Origin: Sphingomonas sp. UBA978
GTDB lineage: Bacteria > Pseudomonadota > Alphaproteobacteria > Sphingomonadales > Sphingomonadaceae
Reading direction: 5' to 3'
NCBI RefSeq assembly: GCF_002292295.1
Contig: NZ_DBBS01000015.1
Coordinates: 124,231 to 188,230, forward strand
DNA length: 64,000 nucleotides
Positions 16,670 through 25,638 of this stretch are shown here, piece by piece. The first letter of the stretch is position 1; each line of letters opens with the position of its first letter. Under the pieces are notes generated by a model. The model was given only the letters and a program-made list of their open reading frames with translations. It was not told the DNA's origin and did not search any database. The position numbers and the translations under genes were made by a program.

Positions 16670-17869
16670 TCAGCGGAACGGCAGCCGGCGCACCTCGACC
16701 AGCGAACGCCACGCCCATTCGACCGGCGCGATCCGGTAGTGACGCAGCCACAGGTTCGCCCCCCATAGCAGCAAGGCGTCGACCGCCAGCGCCAGCGCCA
16801 TCAGCCACGCCCAGCCGAACGCGCCGTACAGCCCGAGCCCGAAGGGCGAGAAGATCAGCCACGAGACGATGAGCGTCTGCGCGACATAGAGCGTCAGCGC
16901 GGTGCGCCCCGCCGCGACGAACGGGGCGAGCAGCCGCGCGCCGACGACCGTCGTCACCGCCAGCGCGATGGCGGCGACATGGCCGCAGGTCATCGCCAGC
17001 CGTGCGATATCCTCCCAGATCCAGGCGACCTCGACACGGCCGTCGAACCGCGTCGCCTCCCATGCGCCATAGATGCGGAGCGGCAGGCCGATGCCGTATC
17101 CGCCCGCCAGCAGCCAGCGATAGCACCGCCGCGACCAGCCGCCCTGCAACGCGCCCCAGCGGAACAGCGCCGCGCCGACCAGCATCGTCGCCGCCGCCTC
17201 CCAGACAAAGACGATTTCGTCGGTCGCCAGCCGCTCCAGCCCGACCCGCCGCTGCCCCGCGACCCACGCCGCGCGGTCGCCATGGCCGAACGCATCCTCG
17301 CGAGCGACGGCGGCGGCATCGGCGGCAATGCGCGCGGTTTGCGGCCGGGCCGGGGCGTGGATCGCGACCATGCCGGTGACCAACGTGAAGGCGGCATAGG
17401 ACAGGCCCACCGCCAGCAAGGCCCGCGCCGGCAGCGTGCGGAACGCGCAGGCGAGCAATGCTGAAAGCGCATAGGTGTGGAGGATATCCCCGGGCCACAG
17501 CAGCAGGACCATATGCGCGATGCCGAACGCCCATAGCACGATGTTGCGCCAGCCGTAGCGAAGCGGCACCGCGATCACGGCGTCGGAGGCCGCCGCGATC
17601 CGTTCGGTCAGGATCACCATCCCCGCGCCGAACAGCATCTCGAGCAGTGCCCTTGCCGTACCCTCGACCAGCAGGGTCCGCAGCCACCACGCGACCCGGT
17701 CCGCGCCGCTCCAGCCGATGTGGCGGATGTCGGACCAGTTGGCGGTCATCGACGCGCCCATCTCGCTGACGTTCATCAGCAGGATGGCGAGGATCGCGAC
17801 CCCGCGCAGGATGTCGAGCAAGGCGATCCGCGGCGCGCCGTCGGGCTCGGCCGCCGCCGTGCCGCTCAC
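16670..17869 (-). CDS. DUF418 (YeiB-like) membrane protein
   Basis: A protein of 399 residues with about nine hydrophobic segments, opening RIALLDILRGVAILAILLMN, the typical start of DUF418/DUF1624 acyltransferase-3-like membrane proteins (R-I-x-x-L-D-x-L-R-G). The C-terminal DUF418 part contains LTLYVAQTLIVSWLIFSPFG and ANLWLRHYRIAPVEWAWRSL, the most conserved end of the family. The GTG start at 17869 overlaps the stop of the upstream hydrolase gene by 3 nt (GTGA), which fixes the start. Biochemical role unknown. Confidence 0.88.
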   Translation of the reverse strand: MSGTAAAEPDGAPRIALLDILRGVAILAILLMNVSEMGASMTANWSDIRHIGWSGADRVAWWLRTLLVEGTARALLEMLFGAGMVILTERIAAASDAVIAVPLRYGWRNIVLWAFGIAHMVLLLWPGDILHTYALSALLACAFRTLPARALLAVGLSYAAFTLVTGMVAIHAPARPQTARIAADAAAVAREDAFGHGDRAAWVAGQRRVGLERLATDEIVFVWEAAATMLVGAALFRWGALQGGWSRRCYRWLLAGGYGIGLPLRIYGAWEATRFDGRVEVAWIWEDIARLAMTCGHVAAIALAVTTVVGARLLAPFVAAGRTALTLYVAQTLIVSWLIFSPFGLGLYGAFGWAWLMALALAVDALLLWGANLWLRHYRIAPVEWAWRSLVEVRRLPFR

Positions 17870-18723
17870 GCCTGCGCGCGCTCCAGCAGGCGATCGATGG
17901 GCCCGTGCAGCGCATGCTCCGCCAGCGTCGGCGCATGGCCGACGCCCGGCAGCGTCATCAGCTCCGCCTCGTCCAGCGCCGCCACCATTCGCTCCGCGAC
18001 CGGCTGCGCCAGCACATCCGATCGCCCGCCGCGCACGACCAGCACCGGCGTGCTGCGCAGGGCGGACAGGGCGGCCCACATGTCGGGCCCCGTCTCGTTC
18101 CCGGGCGTGCGGAACGGTTCGGCGATCTTGAGATCATAGTCGAGCACGATCCGGCCGCCGCTGTTGAGGCGATAGACCCGCTTGGCCATCGCCAGCCATT
18201 CCTCGATCTGCCAGTCGGGATAGACGTCGCCATGCGCGTCGGCGAGGTTGCGCGCGGCGTGCATCCAGGTCGGGCAGCTGCTGCCCTTGCCGACATAGCC
18301 CCTGATCCGGCTGATCCCGGCGGGGTCGATCTCCGGCCCGACGTCGTTGAGCAGCGCCGCCGCGATCCCCGCGCCGGCCTGCGCCAGCAGCATCGTCACG
18401 ATCCCGCCCAGCGAGGTGCCGATCGCGACGAACCGGGTAATAGCGCGCTCGCCGAGCAACGCCTGCACGTCGGCGACGTAGGTCGCGGGCACATAGGTCA
18501 TCGGGTCCTTGGCATATTCGCTGCGGCCGCGGCCGCGGAAATCGACCGCGATCACCTGCCGCCGCCCCGCCAGCCGGGCGGCGAGCGCGTCATAGTCGCG
18601 CGCATTGCGGGTCAGTCCCGGCAAGCACAGCACCGGCGGCAGCGATGGGTCGCCCGGGTACAGCCGATAATGCAGCTTCAGCCCGTCGGCCGACATCCAA
18701 TAGCAATTCTCATAGGCGGCCAT
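17866..18723 (-). CDS. Alpha/beta-fold hydrolase
   Basis: A 285-residue hydrolase: oxyanion-hole region LCLPGLTRNARDY, strand-4 motif VIAVDFRGRGRSEY, nucleophile elbow AIGTSLGGIVTML with catalytic Ser (G-x-S-x-G) and C-terminal GVGHAPTLAEHALH with the catalytic His; Asp is likely in LVVRGGRSDVL. The substrate is not predictable. The gene is coupled to the DUF418 gene, whose start overlaps its stop, and is divergent from selO with 52 bp between the starts. Confidence 0.9.
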   Translation of the reverse strand: MAAYENCYWMSADGLKLHYRLYPGDPSLPPVLCLPGLTRNARDYDALAARLAGRRQVIAVDFRGRGRSEYAKDPMTYVPATYVADVQALLGERAITRFVAIGTSLGGIVTMLLAQAGAGIAAALLNDVGPEIDPAGISRIRGYVGKGSSCPTWMHAARNLADAHGDVYPDWQIEEWLAMAKRVYRLNSGGRIVLDYDLKIAEPFRTPGNETGPDMWAALSALRSTPVLVVRGGRSDVLAQPVAERMVAALDEAELMTLPGVGHAPTLAEHALHGPIDRLLERAQA

Positions 18724-18775
18724 CGGTCAGATCCTCGGGGTTGCGCCCGGTGGCGGGCGACCTCCATATCCACAC

Positions 18776-20134
18776 ATGCCCATCGCCCCGCAAGCATACC
18801 GCCCCGCCACCGCCCTGCTCGATCTCGGCCCGACCCTTTGGGACCCGGTCGCGGCGGCGGATTTTCCGCAGACGATCCTGCGCTTCCGCAACGACCGGGC
18901 GGCGACCGGGGTCGGGCTCGACGCGCTGACCGATGCCGAATGGACGCAGGCGTTCGGCCGGTTCGCGCCCCTGCCCGGCACCCTGCCCCAACCGCTGGCG
19001 CTGCGCTATCACGGCCACCAGTTCCGCCAGTACAATCCCGACATCGGCGACGGCCGCGGCTTCACCTTCGCGCAGATGCGCGACGACAGCGACCGGCTGA
19101 TGGACCTCGGCACCAAGGGGTCGGGACAGACGCCGTACAGCCGCTTCGGCGACGGCCGGCTGACGCTGAAGGGTGGCGTGCGCGAGATCCTCGCGACCGA
19201 GATGCTGGAGGCGCTCAACGTCCCCACCAGCCGCACCCTGTCGCTGATCGAGACGGGCGAGGCGCTGACCCGCGGCGACGAACCCTCCCCCACCCGGTCG
19301 GCGGTGATGGTCCGGCTGAGCCACGGCCATATCCGCATCGGCACATTCCAGCGGCTCGCCTATCTGCAGGACGAGGAGGGGATGCGTGCCGCGGTGCGCT
19401 ACGTCCTCCACAACCTCTACGGCGAGGAATCGGACGATCCGGTGCGGCTGCTCGACCATGTCGTCACCCGCACCGCGACGCTGGCGGCACGCTATATGGC
19501 GGCGGGGTTCGTCCATGGCGTGCTCAACAGCGACAATATCAACGTGACCGGCGAAAGCTTCGACTATGGGCCGTGGCGGTTCGCGCCGACCTGGGACCCC
19601 GCCTTCACCGCCGCCTATTTCGATCACGCCGGCCTCTACGCATTCGGCCGCCAGCCCGAGGCGATCCACTGGGACGTGATGCAGCTGGCGGCATCGCTGC
19701 GGCTGATCGCGGACAGCGACCCGCTGGTGGCGCTGATCGAACAGTTCGGGCCGCGGTATCAGCCGCGGATCACCGACGCGTTGCTCTGGCGGATCGGCGT
19801 GCTGCCGCGCGCGCCGGAGGAGGATCGGGCGCTCGTCCAGACGATGGAGCGCGCGTTGCGGACCACCGAAGCGCCGATGGACCATTTCTTCTTCGACGTG
19901 TTCGGCGGCGATTTGCCGGCCGATTATGCCCCGGAATGGGACGCTTTCCGTGCCGCGCTGGCGCCCTATGCGCCCCGCAAGGACCGCAGCGACGCCTATT
20001 GGCAGGGTGCGCCGTGCAGCATGCTGATCGACGAGGTCGAGGAGATCTGGGCGCCGATCGCCGCGACGGACGACTGGTCGATGCTGCACGCCAAGGTCGA
20101 TGCGATCCGCGCGATGGGCGAGGCGCTGGCGTAG
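18776..20134 (+). CDS. selO: Protein adenylyltransferase SelO-like pseudokinase (YdiU family, short form)
   Basis: SelO proteins transfer AMP from ATP to Ser, Thr or Tyr residues, using a pseudokinase fold with inverted ATP. Visible landmarks are LALRYHGHQFRQYNPDIGDG, the Lys-bearing LGTKGSGQTPYSRFGDGR loop, GVREILATEMLEALNVPT, and the metal-binding HGVLNSDNINVTGESFDYGP. At 452 residues it is shorter than E. coli YdiU (478) and ends IRAMGEALA, so the C-terminal Cys or Sec-containing tail of that protein is absent. No good Shine-Dalgarno precedes the ATG. Gene symbol follows family usage. Confidence 0.87.
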   Translation: MPIAPQAYRPATALLDLGPTLWDPVAAADFPQTILRFRNDRAATGVGLDALTDAEWTQAFGRFAPLPGTLPQPLALRYHGHQFRQYNPDIGDGRGFTFAQMRDDSDRLMDLGTKGSGQTPYSRFGDGRLTLKGGVREILATEMLEALNVPTSRTLSLIETGEALTRGDEPSPTRSAVMVRLSHGHIRIGTFQRLAYLQDEEGMRAAVRYVLHNLYGEESDDPVRLLDHVVTRTATLAARYMAAGFVHGVLNSDNINVTGESFDYGPWRFAPTWDPAFTAAYFDHAGLYAFGRQPEAIHWDVMQLAASLRLIADSDPLVALIEQFGPRYQPRITDALLWRIGVLPRAPEEDRALVQTMERALRTTEAPMDHFFFDVFGGDLPADYAPEWDAFRAALAPYAPRKDRSDAYWQGAPCSMLIDEVEEIWAPIAATDDWSMLHAKVDAIRAMGEALA

Positions 20135-20213
20135 TTCGCCTGCCCCGCCGCCCCGTCTTGCCGCCATGGCGCCATTCCCCTAACCCTCGCGCCCGGAGGC
20201 AGACAGGGCAAGC

Positions 20214-21626
20214 ATGACGGACGCGATCATCTCCTACGAACCCGCGACGGGTGCGGAACTGTGGCGTGCCGAGGCGGGCGATGCCGATGCCGAGGTGGCG
20301 GCCGCACGGTCGGGCTGGGCCGCCTGGGCAGCGTTGCCGCTGACCGTGCGGATCGAGACGATGCGCCGCTTCGGCAATGTCGTCCGTCAGCGCCACGAGC
20401 CCTTCGCCGACCTGCTCGCGCGGGAAACCGGCAAGCCACTGTGGGAAGCGCGGACCGAGATCGATACGGTGATCGCCAAGGTCGACATCTCGATCACCGC
20501 CTATGCGGAACGCACCGCGCAACGCCGGCTCGACGCGCCGATGGGCAGCCGGATGGCGCTGCGCCACAAGCCGCATGGCGTGCTGGCGGTATTGGGGCCG
20601 TACAATTTTCCCGCGCACCTGCCCAACGGGCATATCGTCCCCGCATTGCTGGCCGGCAACGCCGTGGTGTTCAAGCCGTCCGAGAAGACGCCCGCGACGG
20701 GTGCGTTCCTGGTCGATTGCTACCGCGCCGCGGGCGTGCCGGAGGCGTGCATCCGCGTACTGATCGGCGGCCCGGCCGAGGGCAAGGCGCTCGCCGAGCA
20801 TCCCGGGATCGACGGCCTGCTGTTCACCGGCTCGGCGCGTACCGGGCTGGCGCTCAACCGCGCCTTCGCCGGCAAGCCCGAGAAGATCCTTGCGCTCGAG
20901 ATGGGCGGCAACAACCCGATCATCGTCTGGGACACGCCCGACCTGCATTCCGCGGCGGTGCTGGTGATTCAGTCCGCCTTCACCACCGCCGGCCAGCGCT
21001 GCACCGCCGCGCGCCGCCTGATCGTCGAGGACCGGCTCTACGATCCGTTGATCGAGACGATCAACACGATGGTCGGCCGACTGATCGTCGGCAGTCCGCA
21101 CGACGATCCGCAGCCGTTCATGGGGCCGGTGATCGACAATCAGGTCGCCGACCAGCTGACGGAAAGCTTCCTCGCGCTGCTGATGCGTGGCGGCCGGCCG
21201 ATCCGGCATCTCGAGCGGCTGCAGGACGACCGCCCGTTCCTGATGCCCGCGATCATCGACATGACCAATGCGACCGAGCGCCCGGACATCGAACTGTTCG
21301 GCCCGATCCTGCAGGTCTATCGCGAACAGGAATTCGACGCGGCGATCGCCACCGCGAACGACACCCGCTACGGTCTGTCGGCGGCGCTCATCAGCCAGAC
21401 CCCCTCGCTCTACGACCGGTTCTGGGCTGGCATCCGCGCCGGCATCGTCAATTGGAACCGGCCGACCAACGGCGCATCGTCCTCCGCACCGTTCGGCGGC
21501 ATCGGCTGGAGCGGCAACCACCGCCCCAGCGCCTATTATGCGGCGGATTATTGCGCCTATCCGGTGGTCAGCAACGAAGCCGAGGCGGCGCGCGCCAATA
21601 TCGGCATCGGCCTGCGCGACGCCTGA
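20214..21626 (+). CDS. astD: Succinylglutamate-semialdehyde dehydrogenase
   Basis: NAD-dependent aldehyde dehydrogenase of the arginine succinyltransferase (AST) pathway. The catalytic Cys lies in TTAGQRCTAARRL, the Glu in LALEMGGNNPIIVW and the Asn in LGPYNFPAHLPNGHIVPALL. GIVNWNRPTNGASSSAPFGG and GASGNHRPS-like GWSGNHRPSAYYAADYCAYP are specific to AstD within the superfamily. The length is 470 residues. None of astA, astB, astC or astE is in the window, so it stands alone here. It follows selO after 79 bp on the same strand. Confidence 0.9.
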   Translation: MTDAIISYEPATGAELWRAEAGDADAEVAAARSGWAAWAALPLTVRIETMRRFGNVVRQRHEPFADLLARETGKPLWEARTEIDTVIAKVDISITAYAERTAQRRLDAPMGSRMALRHKPHGVLAVLGPYNFPAHLPNGHIVPALLAGNAVVFKPSEKTPATGAFLVDCYRAAGVPEACIRVLIGGPAEGKALAEHPGIDGLLFTGSARTGLALNRAFAGKPEKILALEMGGNNPIIVWDTPDLHSAAVLVIQSAFTTAGQRCTAARRLIVEDRLYDPLIETINTMVGRLIVGSPHDDPQPFMGPVIDNQVADQLTESFLALLMRGGRPIRHLERLQDDRPFLMPAIIDMTNATERPDIELFGPILQVYREQEFDAAIATANDTRYGLSAALISQTPSLYDRFWAGIRAGIVNWNRPTNGASSSAPFGGIGWSGNHRPSAYYAADYCAYPVVSNEAEAARANIGIGLRDA

Positions 21627-21651
21627 CGGCGCACGCGCGGCTGGCACCCGG

Positions 21652-22260
21652 TCAATAGGCCGCGGTGAAGCGGGAGCGGCTGTGGCGATGCTGCTCCAGT
21701 TCGTCGACCATCGCGATGGCATAATCGGCGAAGCTGATCGTGCTTTGCCCCGCCACATCGGTCACCAGCGCGTCCTTGCCGAGGCGATACTGTCCCAGCC
21801 GCGGCCCCTCGACGATCAGCGCGGGCGGCGAGAAGAACGTCCAGTCGATCTCGCGCTCGTCGCGCAAGGCGTCGAGGAACGTGATGCCGCCCTGTGCGAA
21901 CCCTTTCCACTCGGCCGGAAAATCGGGGGCATCGATCACCCGCTGCCCCGGTGCGACCTCGAGACTGCCCGCACCGCCGGTCACCAGCAACCGGCCGACG
22001 CCCGCCTGCCGCAGGGCGGTCAGGATCGTGTCCGCCGTGACGTCGAAATGCAGCGCGCTGACGACCGCTTCGGTGCCGCGGACCAGATCCGCGAGCGTCG
22101 CGGCATCGGACGCATCGCCGGCGATCGACTCGACCCCGTCGGCGACCGGTATCGCTTCGGGCTTGCGGGCGACGCCGCGGACGCGATGACCGCGCGCCGC
22201 CAGTTCGCGCGTGATCTCTGACCCGGCGCGGCCACTGGCGCCCAGAACGGTGACGTGCAT
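21652..22260 (-). CDS. NmrA-like/atypical SDR NAD(P)-binding protein
   Basis: A 202-residue Rossmann-fold protein starting MHVTVLGASGRAGSEITREL, with the G-x-x-G-x-x-G nucleotide-binding motif of atypical short-chain reductases. GTEAVVSALHF and the later LLVTGGAGSLEVAPG fit NAD(P)H-binding (PF13460) proteins. GGAGA before the ATG at 22260 sets the start; an ATG at 22284 in the same frame has no such site. It is divergent from an HxlR regulator, a common pairing in which the regulator controls the reductase. Confidence 0.87.
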   Translation of the reverse strand: MHVTVLGASGRAGSEITRELAARGHRVRGVARKPEAIPVADGVESIAGDASDAATLADLVRGTEAVVSALHFDVTADTILTALRQAGVGRLLVTGGAGSLEVAPGQRVIDAPDFPAEWKGFAQGGITFLDALRDEREIDWTFFSPPALIVEGPRLGQYRLGKDALVTDVAGQSTISFADYAIAMVDELEQHRHSRSRFTAAY

Positions 22261-22285
22261 CTGCAATTCTCCGGTGGTTTCCAAT

Positions 22286-22347
22286 GGTGACCAGGTCGTC
22301 TATGGCTACCCGACATGCAAGACGGCACTTTCACGGCACCTGGTCAC
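22286..22347. promoter_or_regulatory. Inverted 9-mer pair at the HxlR/NmrA-like divergent promoter
   Basis: GTGACCAGG at 22287-22295 and its exact reverse complement CCTGGTCAC at 22339-22347 flank the HxlR start codon, 43 bp apart. The left copy sits in the 54-bp divergent promoter region, the right one within the first codons of the regulator. Possible operator half-sites for autoregulation; unproven. Confidence 0.35.
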
Positions 22348-22725
22348 TCATGCGTAACCGACCTGCGCGGCGACGCCTTCGCGACGGACTGTCCGACCCG
22401 GCAGCTGCTCGATCGCATCGCCGACAAATGGAGCGTGCTGATCCTCTTGCTGCTGGGGGACGGCGACACGCGCTTCAACGCGTTGCGGCGACGGATCGGC
22501 GGCATCTCGCAAAAGATGCTCAGCCAGACGCTGCGCTCGCTGGAGCGCGACGGCCTCGTCAGCCGCACGGTGGAGGCGACGATGCCGGTAACCGTCACCT
22601 ATGCGATCACGCCGCTGGGTAACGAGCTGCTCGCCTCGCTGCGCGCGATGATCGACTGGGCGGAAACGCGCATGGCGCGCGTGGCGGAATGCCAGCAGGC
22701 GTTCGACATGCGCGAGGCCGCCTGA
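22315..22725 (+). CDS. HxlR-family winged-helix transcriptional regulator
   Basis: A 136-residue DNA-binding protein. After an N-terminal Cys (DCPTRQLLDRIADKWSVLIL), the W-S-V-L-I-L core and FNALRRRIGGISQKMLSQTLRSLERDGLV recognition helix, given here only in parts (GGISQKMLSQTLR), are typical of HxlR. The conserved Cys residues at about 13 and 25 might sense thiol-reactive compounds, as known for some family members. It is divergent from the NmrA-like gene and likely controls it. Confidence 0.9.
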   Translation: MQDGTFTAPGHSCVTDLRGDAFATDCPTRQLLDRIADKWSVLILLLLGDGDTRFNALRRRIGGISQKMLSQTLRSLERDGLVSRTVEATMPVTVTYAITPLGNELLASLRAMIDWAETRMARVAECQQAFDMREAA

Positions 22726-22804
22726 CCGCCGGAAAAGCTCGTCTAACCCGCGGCAAAGCATCGCTGGCTTGTCCCGCGACCAGCCGGGGGCCATCTCCCG
22801 GATC

Positions 22805-23596
22805 ATGGCTACGCTTCTCGATCCAAGCGCCCGCGGGCGCGTCATCCTGGTCGGGGCGGGTCCCGGCGACCCGGGCCTGCTCACCGTCCGCGCCGTCGCC
22901 GCGCTGGAAAGCGCCGACGTCGTCGTCCACGACGGGCTGATCGATCCGCGCGTGCTCGATATTGCGCCCGCGACGGCGCAGCGCATTTCGGTCGCCAAGC
23001 AGCGCGCTCGCCACACGCTGCCGCAGGAGGCGATCAACGCGCTGATCGTCGCGCATGTGAAGACAGGCGCGATCGTCGTGCGGCTGAAGGGCGGCGATCC
23101 GTTCATCTTCGGGCGCGGCGGCGAGGAGGTCGAGGCGGTCCGCGCCGCCGGCCTGCCGGTCGAGGTGATCCCCGGCGTGTCCGCGGCCCTGGGCTGTGCG
23201 GCGGAGGCGATGCTGCCGCTGACGCACCGCGACCATTCGAGCGCGGTCAGCTTCGTCGCCGGCCAGTGCAAGGGGCTGAGCGAGCAGGACTGGTCCGGGC
23301 TCGCTGGCCAGGGCCGCACGCTGGTCATCTACATGGGCGTCGCCACCGCCACCGACATCGCCGACAAATTGATGGCCGACGGGGTCGCCCCCGACATGCC
23401 GGTCGCCGTGCTCGAGCGCGGCACGTTGCAGGGCAGCCGCGCGATCCGCACGCTGCTCGCCGACCTCGGCCCGATGGTGACGCGCGAGGCGGTGCAGAGC
23501 CCGGCGATCATCGTCGTCGGCGAGGTCGTCGAACTGTCCGATGCGGAGGACAAGCTCGCCCGCTGGGCGCGGATCGCCGAGGAGACGGCGGCATGA
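22805..23596 (+). CDS. cobA: Uroporphyrinogen-III C-methyltransferase (siroheme branch)
   Basis: SAM-dependent methylation of uroporphyrinogen III to precorrin-2, leading to siroheme for sulfite reductase. The 263-residue product starts MATLLDPSARGRVILVGAGP; VGAGPGDPGLLTVRAVAAL and VRLKGGDPFIFGRGGEEVEA are the two SUMT signatures, and VIPGVSAALGCAAEAMLPLTHR is typical, quoted in parts. There is no CysG oxidase/ferrochelatase domain, so those steps need another gene. The stop overlaps the DUF2849 start (ATGA). It is first in the cys operon, supporting a siroheme role over cobalamin. Confidence 0.92.
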   Translation: MATLLDPSARGRVILVGAGPGDPGLLTVRAVAALESADVVVHDGLIDPRVLDIAPATAQRISVAKQRARHTLPQEAINALIVAHVKTGAIVVRLKGGDPFIFGRGGEEVEAVRAAGLPVEVIPGVSAALGCAAEAMLPLTHRDHSSAVSFVAGQCKGLSEQDWSGLAGQGRTLVIYMGVATATDIADKLMADGVAPDMPVAVLERGTLQGSRAIRTLLADLGPMVTREAVQSPAIIVVGEVVELSDAEDKLARWARIAEETAA

Positions 23597-23889
23597 GGCT
23601 GTTGACGGGTAACGACCTCCCCACCGGGGACGTCGTCTGGTGGACCGGTTCCAGCTGGTCGCGCCACGTCGAGGATGCGGTGGACGTCGGCAGCGAGGGC
23701 GAAGGCATCCTGCGCAGCGAGGAAGGCGCCCGCCGCGTCAACGTGCCCTATCTGATCGATGCGGTGCCGACGGCGGACGGTCCACGACCGGCGCATATCA
23801 AGGACCGGATCCGCGCGCTGGGTCCGACGGTACGGCCCGATCTGACCCTGAAACCGGCGGACCCGTCCGCGGGAAGCTGGGTGATATGA
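23593..23889 (+). CDS. DUF2849 protein of the sulfite-reduction operon
   Basis: A 98-residue protein of unknown function that in alphaproteobacteria recurs between the siroheme methyltransferase gene and cysI. It starts MRLLTGNDLPTGDVVWWTGS, and DAVPTADGPRPAHIKDRIRALGP is the most conserved part, quoted only in order. The ATG overlaps the cobA stop by 3 nt, so translation is coupled. It has no membrane segment or Cys residue. A role in sulfite reductase activity or assembly is inferred from context alone. Confidence 0.85.
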   Translation: MRLLTGNDLPTGDVVWWTGSSWSRHVEDAVDVGSEGEGILRSEEGARRVNVPYLIDAVPTADGPRPAHIKDRIRALGPTVRPDLTLKPADPSAGSWVI

Positions 23890-24006
23890 TGCGCGCGGAG
23901 GCGCATATGGCGAAGCCGCCTACGACCTCTGCCGCAGCGGATGCTTTCCGAGCTTTTTTCTTCGCGTCGTCGCGGCTTCGTGGACACGCACTCAAGGCCT
24001 GCCAGA

Positions 24007-25638
24007 ATGTATAAATACGACCAGTACGACCAGGCGATCGTCGATGCCCGCGTCGACGAATTCCGCGATCAGGTCGAACGCCGCCTCTCCGGGCAGCTGA
24101 CCGAGGACCAGTTCAAGCCGCTGCGCCTGATGAACGGCCTGTATCTCCAGCTACACGCCTATATGCTGCGCGTCGCCATTCCATACGGCACGCTCGACAG
24201 CCGGCAGATGCGGATGCTGGGCAGCATCGCGCGCGACTACGATCGCGGCTACGGCCATTTCACCACGCGGCAGAACCTGCAGTTCAACTGGATCAAGCTC
24301 GCCGACACGCCCGACATCCTCGCCAAGCTGGCGACGGTCGAGATGCATGCGATCCAGACCAGCGGCAATTGCATCCGCAACATTAGCGCCGATCAATATG
24401 CCGGGGCCGCCGCGGACGAGGTCGCCGATCCGCGCCCCTGGGCCGAGCTGATCCGCCAGTGGAGCACCTTCCACCCCGAATTCAGCTATCTGCCACGCAA
24501 GTTCAAGATCGCGGTCATCGCCGCGGACGAGGACCGCGCCGCGATGCGCCTGCACGACATCGGCATCCAGCTGCTCGAGCGGGACGGCGAGCTGGGCGGG
24601 GCGATCTACGTCGGCGGCGGCATGGGCCGCACCCCGATGATAAGCCATCTGATCCGCGACTTCGTCACTGCGGACGACCTGATGAGCTATCTCGAGGCCG
24701 CGTTGCGCGTCTACAATCGCTACGGCCGCCGCGACAACATCTACAAGGCGCGGATCAAGATCCTGCTGCACGAGATCGGCCCCGACGAATATCGCCGGCA
24801 GGTCGAGGAGGAATTCCTCGCGGTGAAGCAGCTCGGGCTCGATCCGCCGCGCGCCGAGCTGGAGCGGATCACCGCGATGTTCGCGCCCCCGGCCTTCGCG
24901 CCGGACGCGGCGGCCGAGCTCGACCGCAGCGATCCCGACTTCGCGGTCTGGCTCGACCAGAATGTCGTCGCGCACAAGCAGGCCGGCTATGCGATCGTCA
25001 ACATCAGCCTGAAACCCGCGGGCGGCATCCCCGGCGACGCGAGCGCCGACCAGATCGACCTGATGGCCGATCTCGGGGCACGCTATTCGTTCGACGAACT
25101 GCGCGTCACCCACGCGCAGAACATCGTGCTGCCGCACGTCGCGATCCGCGACCTCAAGGCGGTGTGGAGCGCGCTGGCGGAGGCGGGGCTGGCGGAGGCG
25201 AACCTCGACCTCATCACCGACATCATCGCCTGCCCCGGCCTCGATTATTGCAGCCTCGCCAACGCCCGCTCGATCCCGCTGGCGCAGAAGATCGCGGCGC
25301 GCTTCGCCGATCGCGACCGCCAGCGCGATCTCGGCGAGCTGAAGCTCAAGATCAGCGGCTGCATCAACGCCTGCGGCCATCATCATGCCGGGCACATCGG
25401 CATCCTCGGCGTCGACAAGAAGGGCACCGAAAACTACCAGCTGTCGCTCGGCGGTTCGGGGGCGGAGGACGTCAGCCTCGCCAAGATCACCGGCCCCGGC
25501 TTTTCCGAGGACGGCGTCGTCGACGCGATCGAGCGGGTGACCGACACCTATGTCGCGGTCCGTACCAAGGGCGAGCGCTTCCTCGACACCTATCGCCGGG
25601 TCGGCTTCGAACCGTTCAAGGAGGCGATCTATGGTTGA
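24007..25638 (+). CDS. cysI: Sulfite reductase hemoprotein (nitrite/sulfite reductase family)
   Basis: Six-electron reduction of sulfite to sulfide using siroheme and a [4Fe-4S] cluster. The 543-residue product has the cluster Cys pairs C-x5-C at residues 409 and 415 (IIACPGLDYCSL) and C-x3-C at 452 and 456 (KISGCINACGHHHAGHIG). The N-terminal half carries GYGHFTTRQNLQFNWI, a siroheme-site feature. I chose the ATG at 24007 (MYKYDQYDQ); upstream in-frame codons are Arg-rich. No CysJ flavoprotein is encoded nearby, so ferredoxin or another donor is likely. The DUF934 start lies 8 nt before the stop. Confidence 0.93.
   Translation: MYKYDQYDQAIVDARVDEFRDQVERRLSGQLTEDQFKPLRLMNGLYLQLHAYMLRVAIPYGTLDSRQMRMLGSIARDYDRGYGHFTTRQNLQFNWIKLADTPDILAKLATVEMHAIQTSGNCIRNISADQYAGAAADEVADPRPWAELIRQWSTFHPEFSYLPRKFKIAVIAADEDRAAMRLHDIGIQLLERDGELGGAIYVGGGMGRTPMISHLIRDFVTADDLMSYLEAALRVYNRYGRRDNIYKARIKILLHEIGPDEYRRQVEEEFLAVKQLGLDPPRAELERITAMFAPPAFAPDAAAELDRSDPDFAVWLDQNVVAHKQAGYAIVNISLKPAGGIPGDASADQIDLMADLGARYSFDELRVTHAQNIVLPHVAIRDLKAVWSALAEAGLAEANLDLITDIIACPGLDYCSLANARSIPLAQKIAARFADRDRQRDLGELKLKISGCINACGHHHAGHIGILGVDKKGTENYQLSLGGSGAEDVSLAKITGPGFSEDGVVDAIERVTDTYVAVRTKGERFLDTYRRVGFEPFKEAIYG

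Noticed and set aside
19770..21758. 662-codon open frame antisense to selO and astD
   Set aside because: It runs across two unrelated genes in antisense and has shadow composition.
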